The notes: generated by a model from the letters alone, not told the origin. A stretch of 64,000 nt of DNA from Pelomonas sp965229315 (GCF_965229315.1 NZ_CBDDJA010000002.1:2418001-2482000); one strand, 5' to 3'; positions 46,961 through 55,490 are shown, counted from the stretch's first letter. Program-made: numbers and translations.

Positions 46961-48130
46961 CAACGCCTGCTCGAGGTCGGCCTGCAGGTCGGCAGCGTCC
47001 TCCAGGCCGATCGCAAACCGCACCAGCGTGCCGCCGTCGAAAGGCAGTGGCAGGTTGCGGCTGCGGCTCATGTCATAGGGCACGGCCAGGCTCATCGGGC
47101 CGGCCCAGGAGTAGCCGATGCCGAAGAGTTGCAGCGCATCGACGAAGGCATCCACCTGCGCCGCACTGTACCCCGGCTTGAACACCGCGGAGAACAGGCA
47201 GGCCGCGCCGCCGCCGCCGACCGCCAGCCAGTGCTCATGGCCCGGCGAGCCGGGCAGCGCGGGGTGGAACACCTTCGCCACCTCGGGCCGGCCCGCCATC
47301 CAGCTGGCGAGCTGGCGAGTGACCCGGTCCTGCGCCTCGTAGCGCAGTGGCAGCGTCGGCAAGCCGCGCAGCACCAGTTCCACGTCGTTCTGGCCCAGGC
47401 CGTAGCCCAGGTGCTCATGCGCATGGTTGAGACGCTCGTGCAGATGGCGGTCGCGCGTGCAGACCGAGCCCATCAGCACGTCGGCGCCGCCGCTGGGGTA
47501 TTTGGTCAGCGCCTGCATGACGATGTCGGCACCCAGACCCGGGTGCGTGCCGGGCGCCGGCTCGAAGCCGTTGAAGGCCAGGCCCGCGCCCCAGGTGTTG
47601 TCCAGCGCCGTCGTCACGCCGCGCGCGCGACAGGCGGCCAGCGTGCCCAGCAGGTCGGGGAACTCCAGCGTGATCGAGCCCGCCGCCTCCAGCCACACCA
47701 GCCGGGTGTTGTCGCGCAGCTCGGGCGCGGCCAGCGGGTCGTAGAAGCGGTGCGTGACGCCCCACTGCGGCAGCCACGACTCGGTCAGGTAGCGGTTCTG
47801 GCCGTAGACGTTGTCCGGCACCAGCACCTCGTCACCCGGGCGCAGCATGGCCAGCGAGGGCAGCGTCACGGCCGCCAGGCCGCTGGGCACCAGCAGGCAG
47901 TGCTCGGCATGCTCCAGCGTGGCCAGCCGCGCCGCCAGCGTGTAGCTGGTGGGCGTGCCGTGCAGGCCGTAGCGGTAGGTGAGGCCGTCGCGCGGCCGCG
48001 GCTTGTGCAGGTCGGCCGTGTCCTTGAACAGCACGGTCGAGGCCTTGACCACGGGCACGGGCACCGCGTCCCAGCCGTCGGGGGCGCGGTAAGGGTGGTG
48101 GATCAGGGCCGTCGACGGACCCTGCTTCAT
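46946..48130 (-). CDS. metC: PLP-dependent Cys/Met metabolism enzyme, cystathionine beta-lyase type
   Basis: A 394-residue cytoplasmic PLP enzyme of the Cys/Met metabolism family. The Schiff-base Lys lies in QALTKYPSGGADVL; the N-terminal YRYGLHGTPTSYTLAARLATLE block and C-terminal FAIGLEDAADLQADLEQAL support it. In E. coli, MetC cleaves cystathionine to homocysteine; the precise activity here is inferred. It overlaps rimO by 4 bases. Confidence 0.85.
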   Translation of the reverse strand: MKQGPSTALIHHPYRAPDGWDAVPVPVVKASTVLFKDTADLHKPRPRDGLTYRYGLHGTPTSYTLAARLATLEHAEHCLLVPSGLAAVTLPSLAMLRPGDEVLVPDNVYGQNRYLTESWLPQWGVTHRFYDPLAAPELRDNTRLVWLEAAGSITLEFPDLLGTLAACRARGVTTALDNTWGAGLAFNGFEPAPGTHPGLGADIVMQALTKYPSGGADVLMGSVCTRDRHLHERLNHAHEHLGYGLGQNDVELVLRGLPTLPLRYEAQDRVTRQLASWMAGRPEVAKVFHPALPGSPGHEHWLAVGGGGAACLFSAVFKPGYSAAQVDAFVDALQLFGIGYSWAGPMSLAVPYDMSRSRNLPLPFDGGTLVRFAIGLEDAADLQADLEQALSALV

Positions 48131-49524
48131 ACCAGTGAAGCCACCAGGTCGTGGCCATCGGCCGCAACGACGCGGGCGCGCACGAAGTCGCCCACCTTCA
48201 TCGTCTTGCTGGCCTTCTCCGGCGGCAGGATCTTCACCGTGCCGTCGATCTCGGGCGCGTCGGCGTACGAGCGACCCACGCCGCCCTTGCGGCCCAGCGC
48301 CGGTGCGGCGTCGACGAGGACCTGCAGCGTCTGACCCACGCGGCTTTGCAGCTTGGCGGCCGAGACCTGTTCGGCCACGGCCATGAAGCGCGCGCGGCGC
48401 TCCTCGCGCACGTCCTGCGGCAAGGCGCCTTCGATGTCGTTGGCGCTCGCGCCTTCCACCGGCGAATAGGCGAAGCAGCCGGCGCGGTCGATCTGCGCCT
48501 CCTTCATGAAGTCCAGCAAGTACTGGAACTCGTCCTCGGTCTCGCCAGGGAAGCCGGCGATGAAGGTCGAGCGGATGACCAACTCCGGGCAGGCCTCGCG
48601 CCAGCGCAGGATGCGCTCCATGTTCTTCTCGCCGTTGGCCGGGCGCTTCATGCGCTTGAGCACGTCCGGGTGGGCGTGCTGGAAGGGCACGTCCAGGTAA
48701 GGCAGCACCAGGCCTTCGGCCATCATCGGCAGCACCGCATCCACGTGCGGGTACGGGTAGACATAGTGCAGCCGCACCCAGGCACCGAACGGCTTGGCGA
48801 TTTCGCCCAGTTGCGCCACCAGGTCAAGCATGCGCGTCTTGACCGGCTTGCCGTCCCAGAAGCCCATGCGGTACTTCACGTCCACGCCGTAGGCCGAGGT
48901 GTCCTGGCTGATGACCAGCAGTTCCTTCACGCCGCTTTCAAACAGCGCGCGGGCCTCGTTCAGCACGTCGCCGATGGGTCGCGACACCAGGTCGCCGCGC
49001 ATGCTCGGGATGATGCAGAACGAACAGCGGTGGTTGCAGCCCTCGCTGATCTTGAGATACGCATAGTGCTTGGGCGTGAGCTTGACACCGTAGCTGGGCA
49101 CCAGGTCCACGAAGGGGTCGTGCGGCTTGGGCACGTGCAAGTGCACCGCGTCCATGACCTCCTGCGTCGCATGCGGGCCGGTCACGGCCAGCACGCTGGG
49201 GTGCATCTCACGCACCAGACTGCCGGCATCGCTGCTGCCCGCGCCTGCCTTGGCACCCAGGCAGCCGGTCACGATGACCTTGCCGTTCTCGGCCAGCGCC
49301 TCGCCGATGGTGTCCAGGCTTTCCTTGACGGCGTCGTCGATGAAGCCGCAGGTGTTGACGATCACCAGGTCGGCGCCGGCGAAGGTCTTGGAGGTGTCGT
49401 AGCCCTCGGCGCGCAGTTGCGTGAGGATCAGCTCGCTGTCTGTGAGCGCTTTCGGGCAGCCGAGCGATACGAAGCCGATCTTGGGCGCAGCGGCCGGAGC
49501 GGCGAGGGTGGCGGATTCATTCAT
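48127..49524 (-). CDS. rimO: ribosomal protein S12 methylthiotransferase RimO
   Basis: A 465-residue radical SAM enzyme that methylthiolates Asp88 of ribosomal protein S12. In order: N-terminal UPF0004 domain (VSLGCPKALTDSE; further Cys at NTCGF and TGCLG), radical SAM motif CNHRCSFC (CxxxCxxC), and the C-terminal TRAM domain. It is the last recognisable housekeeping gene before the accessory region. Confidence 0.96.
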   Translation of the reverse strand: MNESATLAAPAAAPKIGFVSLGCPKALTDSELILTQLRAEGYDTSKTFAGADLVIVNTCGFIDDAVKESLDTIGEALAENGKVIVTGCLGAKAGAGSSDAGSLVREMHPSVLAVTGPHATQEVMDAVHLHVPKPHDPFVDLVPSYGVKLTPKHYAYLKISEGCNHRCSFCIIPSMRGDLVSRPIGDVLNEARALFESGVKELLVISQDTSAYGVDVKYRMGFWDGKPVKTRMLDLVAQLGEIAKPFGAWVRLHYVYPYPHVDAVLPMMAEGLVLPYLDVPFQHAHPDVLKRMKRPANGEKNMERILRWREACPELVIRSTFIAGFPGETEDEFQYLLDFMKEAQIDRAGCFAYSPVEGASANDIEGALPQDVREERRARFMAVAEQVSAAKLQSRVGQTLQVLVDAAPALGRKGGVGRSYADAPEIDGTVKILPPEKASKTMKVGDFVRARVVAADGHDLVASLV

Positions 49525-49577
49525 CGCGCTATTTTCGTCGATCCATCGGCATTATCTAGCTGATGCACTAGATGCCT

Positions 49578-49601
49578 CCCGATGGTTCTGAAACCATCGG
49601 G
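49578..49601 (+). promoter_or_regulatory. perfect hairpin 2 bases before a start codon
   Basis: Arms CCCGATGGTT and AACCATCGGG with a CTGA loop: a 10-bp perfect stem that ends two bases before the ATG at 49604. No Shine-Dalgarno lies between, so it may control translation or be an operator for the following gene pair. Confidence 0.75.
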
Positions 49602-49603
49602 AC

Positions 49604-50110
49604 ATGCCGAAGAACCGAGACTACACAGGCCTGGAGCGCACGCCATCGTCGATGGCATGGCTGATCGGGCAGCGCGCGAAGCTACGCGGTCAGCTTGATC
49701 GCTACCGCGCGCAAGAGGCGGCTCTGCCCGAGAAGATTCGCATCCTTGAATACGAACTTGCTTCGCTGGACGCAGTGATACCGCTTCACGCGGTCAAGGT
49801 GGACGCCAGCGCCATCGTCGGCAAGCGACCGAACAGACCGCGTACCGCGGCACACGGCGAGCTCAAGCGCTCGTTGGTTCGGTCCCTGAAAGCAGCAAAG
49901 GGTCAGCCTGTCACGACCATCGAGCTCGTGCTGCAGTTCATCAGGCAAAACAACATCGATCTGGGCAAGGTCAAGCAGGCGGACATCATGGACAGCGCAC
50001 GCAAGTGCCTGAGCCCCATGGCCGACCGAGGCCTCGTGCGCCGGTGTCATCCTGTCGAGACAACACGGCACGGAAGCTGGGCATGGGCCGAAGAGGATTC
50101 CGGCGCATGA
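49604..50110 (+). CDS. uncharacterised protein, first of two tandem paralogues
   Basis: A 168-residue protein not recognised. It opens MPKNRDYTGLERTPSSMAWLI and continues with a helical, Arg/Leu-rich segment (about residues 20-60, coiled-coil-like). Basic and mixed helices follow, and the end is WAWAEEDSGA. The next protein shares the opening and overall pattern. It is preceded by a perfect hairpin. The role is unknown; a small helical nucleic-acid- or partner-binding protein would fit the composition, but that is a guess. Confidence 0.7.
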   Translation: MPKNRDYTGLERTPSSMAWLIGQRAKLRGQLDRYRAQEAALPEKIRILEYELASLDAVIPLHAVKVDASAIVGKRPNRPRTAAHGELKRSLVRSLKAAKGQPVTTIELVLQFIRQNNIDLGKVKQADIMDSARKCLSPMADRGLVRRCHPVETTRHGSWAWAEEDSGA

Positions 50111-50607
50111 GAAAGAACCGCGACTACACGGGCCTGGAAAGAACGCCGGCTAGCCTCGCTTGGCTCATAAAAGAGCGAGCGTCAGTGCGCGGCCTGCTCG
50201 AAAAACGGAAGAAGCAGCTCACATCGTTGCCGTTGGAGATCTGCGACCTGCTCGATCGCATGACGTCGCTAGACAGCGTCATCCGTCTGCACGAAGTGAA
50301 CCTCGAACCTTCAGCGATCGAAGGAAAGAGAACATACGAAGCTCGCGTCTACCCGAACCGTCGGCTGAAACCATCGATCCTGAGATTTCTGAAAGAGGCC
50401 AAGGGAAGCCCGCTGTACACCAGCGAGGTCATGTTCAGCGTCGTCAAGGCCTTTGGGATGGACGTCGCAGACTACTCTCTGCCTCAGCTGAAAGAGCCGG
50501 TTCGAAAGGTCCTTCAGAAGCTGGCGCTGGAAGGAAAAGTGGTGCGACATCATGATCTGGTATCGCCGACCGAAGGTCGCTGGTCGATGAAGCCATTCGA
50601 AGACTGA
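50107..50607 (+). CDS. uncharacterised protein, second of two tandem paralogues
   Basis: A 166-residue protein sharing its opening (MRKNRDYTGLERTPASLAWLI) and layout with the upstream protein: a leucine-rich helical N-terminal third, a SAIxGKR stretch, and a basic C-terminal half. Its ATG overlaps the upstream stop (ATGA), so both are translated together. The two probably arose by duplication and diverged. Function unknown. Confidence 0.72.
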   Translation: MRKNRDYTGLERTPASLAWLIKERASVRGLLEKRKKQLTSLPLEICDLLDRMTSLDSVIRLHEVNLEPSAIEGKRTYEARVYPNRRLKPSILRFLKEAKGSPLYTSEVMFSVVKAFGMDVADYSLPQLKEPVRKVLQKLALEGKVVRHHDLVSPTEGRWSMKPFED

Positions 50608-51378
50608 ATTGAGGTCAAGACCGAGCGGCCCGCTGTGATGCAGGGCCACTCGATGGCACAAACAAGATCTCCTCAGGGCGATTCTTCATTTGCCAGTAGC
50701 CACGCCACCATTTGGAGGTCGACCGAGACACTGCGTTGGCCAGCATGCCGACCTGTTTAGACGTGGGCGTTCGACGGACGTCCTCGCGCCATGCGACTTC
50801 GGTGACGTAGTCCAGCATGTATTTCGGCGTCACCCGGTGCACTTGCCCGATCACCATGCGCCGCATCCGTGCGAAGAAGCTCTCGGCCTGGTTGTTGTTC
50901 ACGCCATCGTCCGTCGAGAACTCTTTGGAATGGTTCACTGTGAGGTGGTCATACCGCTCGATCAGGGAACTGTAGGCCGGCGCTTCGTCCGTCATGACCT
51001 TCGCATCCCGCTTGATGTAGATCTTCGCGAGTTCCTCCGCGGTGCGGGCATCTTCGGCCTTGACCACATGGACGATGGTTCGAATCGAACCCTTGTTGCC
51101 CTCTGGGTCCACCTCGCGCAACACCATCACCACGCGCTGGTTGGGATGCTTGCTGGACTGCCACTGCGGCTTCTTGTCGCGATGTTGTGTCTCTGTGGTC
51201 TTCTTCTTGACCCGCGGCTTGCGGATTCGCCCTGAAACGTAGGCACCGTCGATGTGGACCAGTCCATCAAGCTGATCATCGTTCCAGCACTCCATGATCG
51301 ACTCGCGAATCTTGTGGAGCAGCACGAAGGCCGTTTGATAGGCGACGCCAATCGTGCGAGCCAGCGCACTGAGCTGAC
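50608..51378 (-). mobile_element. IS1595-family element remnant
   Basis: Contains the catalytic part of an IS1595-type transposase (D96 in HIDGAY, D183 in MTDEAPAY, and NNNQAE in the last block, counted in the chimeric frame). The N-terminal zinc-ribbon region expected of the family is absent and is replaced by IS3 OrfB sequence. No terminal inverted repeats were recognised. Left edge is approximate. Confidence 0.75.
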
Positions 51379-51535
51379 GCCAGACCTTGTCGGCGCCGTA
51401 GACCTGCATGTTGGCCTGCCAGACGCGCCGGACTTGAGGCGCCAAGCTCGCATCGCGCTGCGCGCGACGCGAGCACAGCACCGGGTTGCGCCGACGAGCC
51501 GCATGGCGCCAATACGCCGACGGGGCGATCTGCAA
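50615..51535 (-). pseudogene. chimeric transposase: IS3 OrfB N-terminus fused to IS1595 core
   Basis: One open frame of 306 residues. The first ~55 residues (QIAPSAYWRHAARRRNP, VWQANMQVYGADKVWRQL) are the start of IS3-type OrfB. From about residue 56 it reads as an IS1595 transposase (IGVAYQTAFVLLHKIRES, HIDGAYVSG, VNNNQAESFFARMRR). The join near 51370-51380 is in frame. The IS1595 catalytic residues are retained, so activity cannot be ruled out. Confidence 0.85.
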
Positions 51536-51965
51536 GACGCTGCAGATCGACTCGACCCCGAACTCCTGGCGATGCTGGTCGACGAAGGCCTTCAGGACTT
51601 GATGCGGCGGTCGAGCTCCGCCTGGGCGAAAAACGCGCTGGCCAGCTTCAGAATCTCGTTGGCCTTGCGCAGTTCACGCACCGCGCGCTCGAGCTCCTTC
51701 ACGCGTTGGGCCTCGCTGGTCGTCACGCCCTCGCGAACGCCAGCATCGACCTCCGAACGCTTGACCCATTCGTTCAGCGTCTGCGGCACGCAGCCGATCT
51801 TGGGCGCGATGGACTCGATGGCTGCCCACAGCGACGGGTACCCCCCTCGGTGCTCCTGCACCATCCTCACCGCGCGCTCACGCACCTCGGGCGAGAACTT
51901 GTTCGACTTGCTCATGGCTCAATCCTCTCAGAGTGTTGAGCCTCCTCGAAACCCGGGGCGATTCA
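51375..51965 (-). mobile_element. IS3-family element, left part with terminal repeat
   Basis: The IS3 element enters at 51965, where the minus strand reads TGAATCGCCCCGGGTTT, which looks like the left terminal inverted repeat of an IS3-type element. It contains orfA and the beginning of orfB, and is cut near 51375 by IS1595 sequence. The right end is lost. Confidence 0.8.
51592..51915 (-). CDS. IS3-family transposase OrfA
   Basis: A 107-residue OrfA with an N-terminal helix-turn-helix (FSPEVRERAVRMVQEHRGGYPSLW, PQTLNEWVKRSEVD) and a C-terminal leucine-zipper-like coil (LERAVRELRKANEILKLASAFFA). OrfA and OrfB would be joined by programmed frameshifting at the end of this frame, but OrfB is now chimeric. 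Confidence 0.88.
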   Translation of the reverse strand: MSKSNKFSPEVRERAVRMVQEHRGGYPSLWAAIESIAPKIGCVPQTLNEWVKRSEVDAGVREGVTTSEAQRVKELERAVRELRKANEILKLASAFFAQAELDRRIKS

Positions 51966-52439
51966 CGGTGGGTGAACGGGGGTCAGCCGTTCGATGCAGA
52001 GATTTCCACCACTGGCGCCTATGTCGAGCACGGCTTTTGGCCAGCTACCTTCCACGTCGAAGTCACGAGCGCGATGCACGCGAACGATCACCTCATGCGG
52101 GAACGATTGAGAACGCACGGCGACGCTTTCGGAATGGACGGACTTCGCAAGGTCAAGGGGCGAGGCAAAGAACGAGAGATCACGTCCGAGGTCGTTGTTT
52201 ACGACAACGCTTCGTATGTGGGTGAGCTGGCCCGGATGATCGTGCAGTGTGTCGCCGCGAAAGCGGCCAAAGGCTATGGCGACAACACAACCCTCATCGT
52301 CAATTGCTTCCTGCCCACCGTGTTCCTGCGTCATGAATGGGAGTCAGCCATTGCGGTGGCGCGGCAGTCGAAGACGGTCCACGGATTCAGTTCCGTCTTC
52401 ATCACCGAGAGCAATGGATGGTTCTGTGGGAGCTTGTAG
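51966..52439 (+). pseudogene. 3' part of a gene truncated by the IS insertion
   Basis: An open frame of 157 residues that begins exactly at the IS terminal repeat, so its original N-terminus is missing. The remaining protein has EHGFWPATFHVEV, EREITSEVVVYDNASYVGEL and NTTLIVNCFLPTVFL segments and no cysteine-rich or membrane region. I do not recognise it. No other half was found in the window. Confidence 0.65.
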
Positions 52440-52524
52440 CTGACGCCTTTGAGGCAGCGCATCATCACCGTCACCACATCATTTTGATCACGCTCATTCC
52501 ATCAATCTGCTGAGCCACAACGCA

Positions 52525-53148
52525 ATGAAATCTGAGCCGAGCACCATCACCGTCTTGTTCGGTGGGCAGGAAGTCGTACTTCCGCTGGCGGTCGCGCGGA
52601 AGAAATGGGATGTCGGCAACGCCAGCATCGAGCACATACTGCACGACGGGCTGTTCATGCCTCTGCTTGAGAGTGAAAACCTGCCTGGGATCCGCAAGGA
52701 ATGGCGCAGGCTGCTAGGTCAGGCTATCCAAGCACCGCCTGGCACACAAGAGCTATCGATGGCGTTCCATACGCAGTGGCACGTGTGCCATCACCGTCTG
52801 CGCGAGCTTATAGACGATGACAGCTTGCTGTTGGAGTTGGCCGAGACATGGCTACCTCGCTATACAGGGCCTGACCTTCATCTCTACCGCGGCGAAAACA
52901 TCGATCGCTTTGAATCCGGGCGGATCGGATCGGCGTGGTCGGACAAGCTCGCGACGGCTGAACTGTTCGCCGGAAGTCAAAACAACGCCGGCAAAGGCGG
53001 CGTGGTTCTGCGGGCCAAGATTCCAGCATCGGCGATCATCGCAGGCCCCTCCGCACACTCGCTTCGTATGGACGAATCCGAGTACACCGTGGATACCCGG
53101 CGCCTTGACGGCATCGAGGAAGTGAAGCGCTTCCCGCCAGGCCGCTGA
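52525..53148 (+). CDS. ADP-ribosyltransferase-like protein (putative)
   Basis: A 207-residue protein. Its C-terminal half has the pattern of R-S-E mono-ADP-ribosyltransferases: R122 in LYRGEN, S136 and S139 in GSAWSD, an FAG/GGVVLRAKIPASAII strand region, and E184/E186 in ESEYTV. The N-terminal half (about residues 1-110) is unrecognised. If real, it would modify a target with NAD; phage- and toxin-linked proteins of this type are known. The catalytic reading is inference from motif order. Confidence 0.55.
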   Translation: MKSEPSTITVLFGGQEVVLPLAVARKKWDVGNASIEHILHDGLFMPLLESENLPGIRKEWRRLLGQAIQAPPGTQELSMAFHTQWHVCHHRLRELIDDDSLLLELAETWLPRYTGPDLHLYRGENIDRFESGRIGSAWSDKLATAELFAGSQNNAGKGGVVLRAKIPASAIIAGPSAHSLRMDESEYTVDTRRLDGIEEVKRFPPGR

Positions 53149-53173
53149 CCGTGCAACAGACGGCTTGGCAAGC

Positions 53174-53386
53174 TCAATACGGTGAACCAATCAACTTGAG
53201 ATCGCGCGCTTTTCCCCCAGCAAACCAACTGAGCTGGTCATGGCTGACTTGGCCTCTAGCCGCCGCCAGCATGTCGCTAGACTGCTTACGCCGCTTGAAA
53301 GCCCAAAGGTCTGCGTCACCGGCGCTGCGATCCAGCATCGACGAAAAGCGCACAGACCTCTTGGTGAGATTGACGGTCTTCGTCAT
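53174..53386 (-). CDS. small basic protein, second gene of an operon
   Basis: A 70-residue Lys/Arg-rich protein (TKTVNLTKRSVRFSSMLDRS at the start) that I do not recognise. Its ATG overlaps the upstream stop (ATGA), so it is translated with the 120-residue protein. Such a layout is typical of two-component modules, but neither partner is identified. Confidence 0.55.
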   Translation of the reverse strand: MTKTVNLTKRSVRFSSMLDRSAGDADLWAFKRRKQSSDMLAAARGQVSHDQLSWFAGGKARDLKLIGSPY

Positions 53387-53745
53387 GACTGATCCCAGGC
53401 ATCGACTGTCCACGTGACCTGTATGTTGCAGCCGTTGAGACGGTCCTTGTGGATCGTCATCGGGCCGCTCCAGCCTGGCGGTGTGACGTAGTCATCGCCA
53501 ATGACGCTGGGACCGTCGTGCAGCGGCGGATGCCCTGATCGCAGATAAGGCAGGACGCATTCGGCGGGCACCAGAAAGCGAGTCGGATAGCCGTGTCGTG
53601 AGACACAGCTGGCTGCCCCTTCGCTCTCAAGCGCATCCAACCAGTCGAGCCCGCTCGCACTGGATTCCCACCTCGCAAGCTCGTGCGCGTCCGAATCGCC
53701 GCAATCCGGTGGTCCATCGCGCACGATGATCAGCCAGCCCAGCAT
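53383..53745 (-). CDS. uncharacterised 120-residue protein, first gene of an operon
   Basis: An acidic protein rich in Trp, Asp and Pro (CGDSDAHELARW, GLDWLDALESEGA, PPGWSGPMTIHKDRLNGC). It has no signal peptide or membrane span and no motif I recognise. It is coupled to the downstream 70-residue basic protein and is divergent-to-convergent with flanking genes. An acidic/basic pair could be antitoxin-like, but that is speculation. Confidence 0.55.
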   Translation of the reverse strand: MLGWLIIVRDGPPDCGDSDAHELARWESSASGLDWLDALESEGAASCVSRHGYPTRFLVPAECVLPYLRSGHPPLHDGPSVIGDDYVTPPGWSGPMTIHKDRLNGCNIQVTWTVDAWDQS

Positions 53746-53781
53746 GGCGGCATTCCACAGCGCAGCTTGTCGAAGCGAGCT

Positions 53782-54558
53782 TCAGAGCCTCGCGCCGCCG
53801 GTGGGAATCGGCCCGGAGGTGTTCAGGGACTGCATGAAGTTGCGGCCGGCATCCAGATCGACCAGTTGGGCGTAGCCGTTGCCGAGGCTCTTGACGCCGC
53901 CGGTTTCCAGTACGCCGTACTTGACCTGGAAGACCTTGTTGCACGAGCTCTGCAGGTTGATGCCGTCGCCCTGGTTGACGCGCCTGAATGGCAGCGTATT
54001 GTCGCTGCAGGTGCCCTGGTACAGCTCGAAGCCGTTGCGCGCTTTCTGGCCGTTGCCGCGGCGCTGGCCGTTGACCAGGCTGTCGTAGTAGTCCTCGATG
54101 GGCACAGCGCCGGCGTACTTGCCGCCCATGTCGCTGATGGTCTTCTCGTAGGCGTAGGTCGACGTGGTGTCGTCGCGCCAGACTGCCCAGACCTTGCCGT
54201 TGTTGAAGAGCACCTTCACGAAGTCGTAGTTGGTCTTCTGGTCCGGGTAGAAGTCGACCCGGACCCCAGCCTTCACCGGCTTGCCGGTGGTCTTGCTCTG
54301 CAGCGTGTAGTCGGTCACCTTGAGCGTGATGGCACGGCCGCGACTGTCCTTCGTGCCCGCAGGGAAGCGCTCCTTGATGGCGGCTAGAGCTTGAGCTTCG
54401 GTCATGCCTAGCTTCACACCCAGAACGTCGTAGTTCTGAATGGCCCCGGACGAGTCCACCGCGGTGCTGGTGCCGGCGTGGGCGGCACCGAACATTGCGG
54501 AAGACGCGGCCAGTGCTGCGATGGTGGCAGCGAGGTGAGAGCGCTGGGTGGATTGCAT
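53782..54558 (-). CDS. exported protein of unknown function
   Basis: A 258-residue protein with a signal peptide (LAATIAALAASSAMFGAAHA, cleaved near residue 28). The mature part has a VLGVKLGMTEAQALAAIKE block resembling lipoprotein-type bacterial domains, a DFYPDQKTNYDFVKVLF stretch, and two cysteines (TCSDN, SSCNK) that may pair. Likely periplasmic or secreted. ATG at 54558. It follows a small secreted protein on the same strand. Confidence 0.72.
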   Translation of the reverse strand: MQSTQRSHLAATIAALAASSAMFGAAHAGTSTAVDSSGAIQNYDVLGVKLGMTEAQALAAIKERFPAGTKDSRGRAITLKVTDYTLQSKTTGKPVKAGVRVDFYPDQKTNYDFVKVLFNNGKVWAVWRDDTTSTYAYEKTISDMGGKYAGAVPIEDYYDSLVNGQRRGNGQKARNGFELYQGTCSDNTLPFRRVNQGDGINLQSSCNKVFQVKYGVLETGGVKSLGNGYAQLVDLDAGRNFMQSLNTSGPIPTGGARL

Positions 54559-54685
54559 GTGGTTTGGTTCGGTGCTGTTGTGGACGGAGGCGCCGGCGAT
54601 GCAGCGGAGATCGCAGCACACGCGGCTTGTGTTGGCATCGATGTTCCTTGAGACCGCTGCGGTGCGATCTTTTGGCTTGCGTAAG

Positions 54686-54931
54686 TCAGGGCTTCGGCGA
54701 AGCCGCGGGCACATCCTTGGGAGTTCCGTTGAGAGCTGGATCGGTGTCTCGCCGGGCCGCGGTCGCCGCCACGAGCGCAGCTGAAGCCGCACCAACGGAA
54801 GACGGCGTGCCCTGGCGAGCTGTAGCGGCCGAAGACGCTTTGCTCGCAGGCAACGGCGGTGCAGCACGGACTTCTTGCGCGATCGATGCGACTGAGATCG
54901 TCGCCATTGCGCAGAGCGCATGGATTTTCAT
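54686..54931 (-). CDS. small secreted or periplasmic protein
   Basis: An 81-residue protein: a signal peptide (MKIHALCAMATISVASIA) and an Ala/Pro/Ser-rich mature part with no recognised motif. GGAGG precedes the ATG. It lies upstream of the 258-residue exported protein with a 127-base gap and may share its transcript. Divergent from the XRE regulator. Confidence 0.6.
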   Translation of the reverse strand: MKIHALCAMATISVASIAQEVRAAPPLPASKASSAATARQGTPSSVGAASAALVAATAARRDTDPALNGTPKDVPAASPKP

Positions 54932-55084
54932 CGCTTACCTCCCCAGGTAGAACTTCGACTGTCCAAGCCGTACGCGTTGAGGCGCAGGCAGTGTCCCCAG
55001 TGAACCTAAATGATTCACAAAGAGCACCAAATGTACAACGAAAGTTGTGGAGTGAAAAGATGCCGGAATTGATCCTTCGTGGTC

Positions 55085-55339
55085 ATGCCAAAGACCAAGA
55101 AATCACTGACGTCGCGAGAAATCTTCGCCCGAAATTTGCGGCGGGCGCGCCGCCTCAAGGACCTCACGCAGGAGGCCCTGGCCCTGGATGCCGGGGTGCC
55201 GCGGGCCTATCTCTCCAGGGTCGAGCGCGGCACGATCAACATCAGCATCGACAGCGCCGATGCGTTATCGCAAGCGCTGGGTGTGCCGCTGCGCGACCTG
55301 GTCGATCCAGCGATGTTTGCCGGCTTCGATGAGCCGTGA
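55085..55339 (+). CDS. XRE-family transcriptional regulator
   Basis: An 84-residue helix-turn-helix protein (Xre type): RNLRRARRLKDLTQEALALDAGVPRAYLSRVERGTINI, then LSQALGVPLRDLV. ATG at 55085 has no clear Shine-Dalgarno; the best one (GTGGAG) serves an ATG at 55060 in another frame, which might be a short leader. Divergent from the small secreted protein, it may regulate that pair. Confidence 0.8.
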   Translation: MPKTKKSLTSREIFARNLRRARRLKDLTQEALALDAGVPRAYLSRVERGTINISIDSADALSQALGVPLRDLVDPAMFAGFDEP

Positions 55340-55463
55340 GATCCCGGGCGGGTCTTCCCTCGTGACACGTGTTGGAGCGATCACAACAATCTTTCCCGGG
55401 CAGCTTGCCCCGTGTTCTTCCTCCCTGAGCACGCGGTGTCGTCCATGAGATGAGCCGTTCAGA

Positions 55464-55490
55464 CCTCGGCCATGGCCGGGGTTCTTTTTT
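55464..55490 (+). terminator. terminator after the XRE gene
   Basis: Stem CCTCGGC/GCCGGGG (one G-U pair) around a CATG loop, then GTTCTTTTTT. It also argues against a gene start at 55450. Confidence 0.75.
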
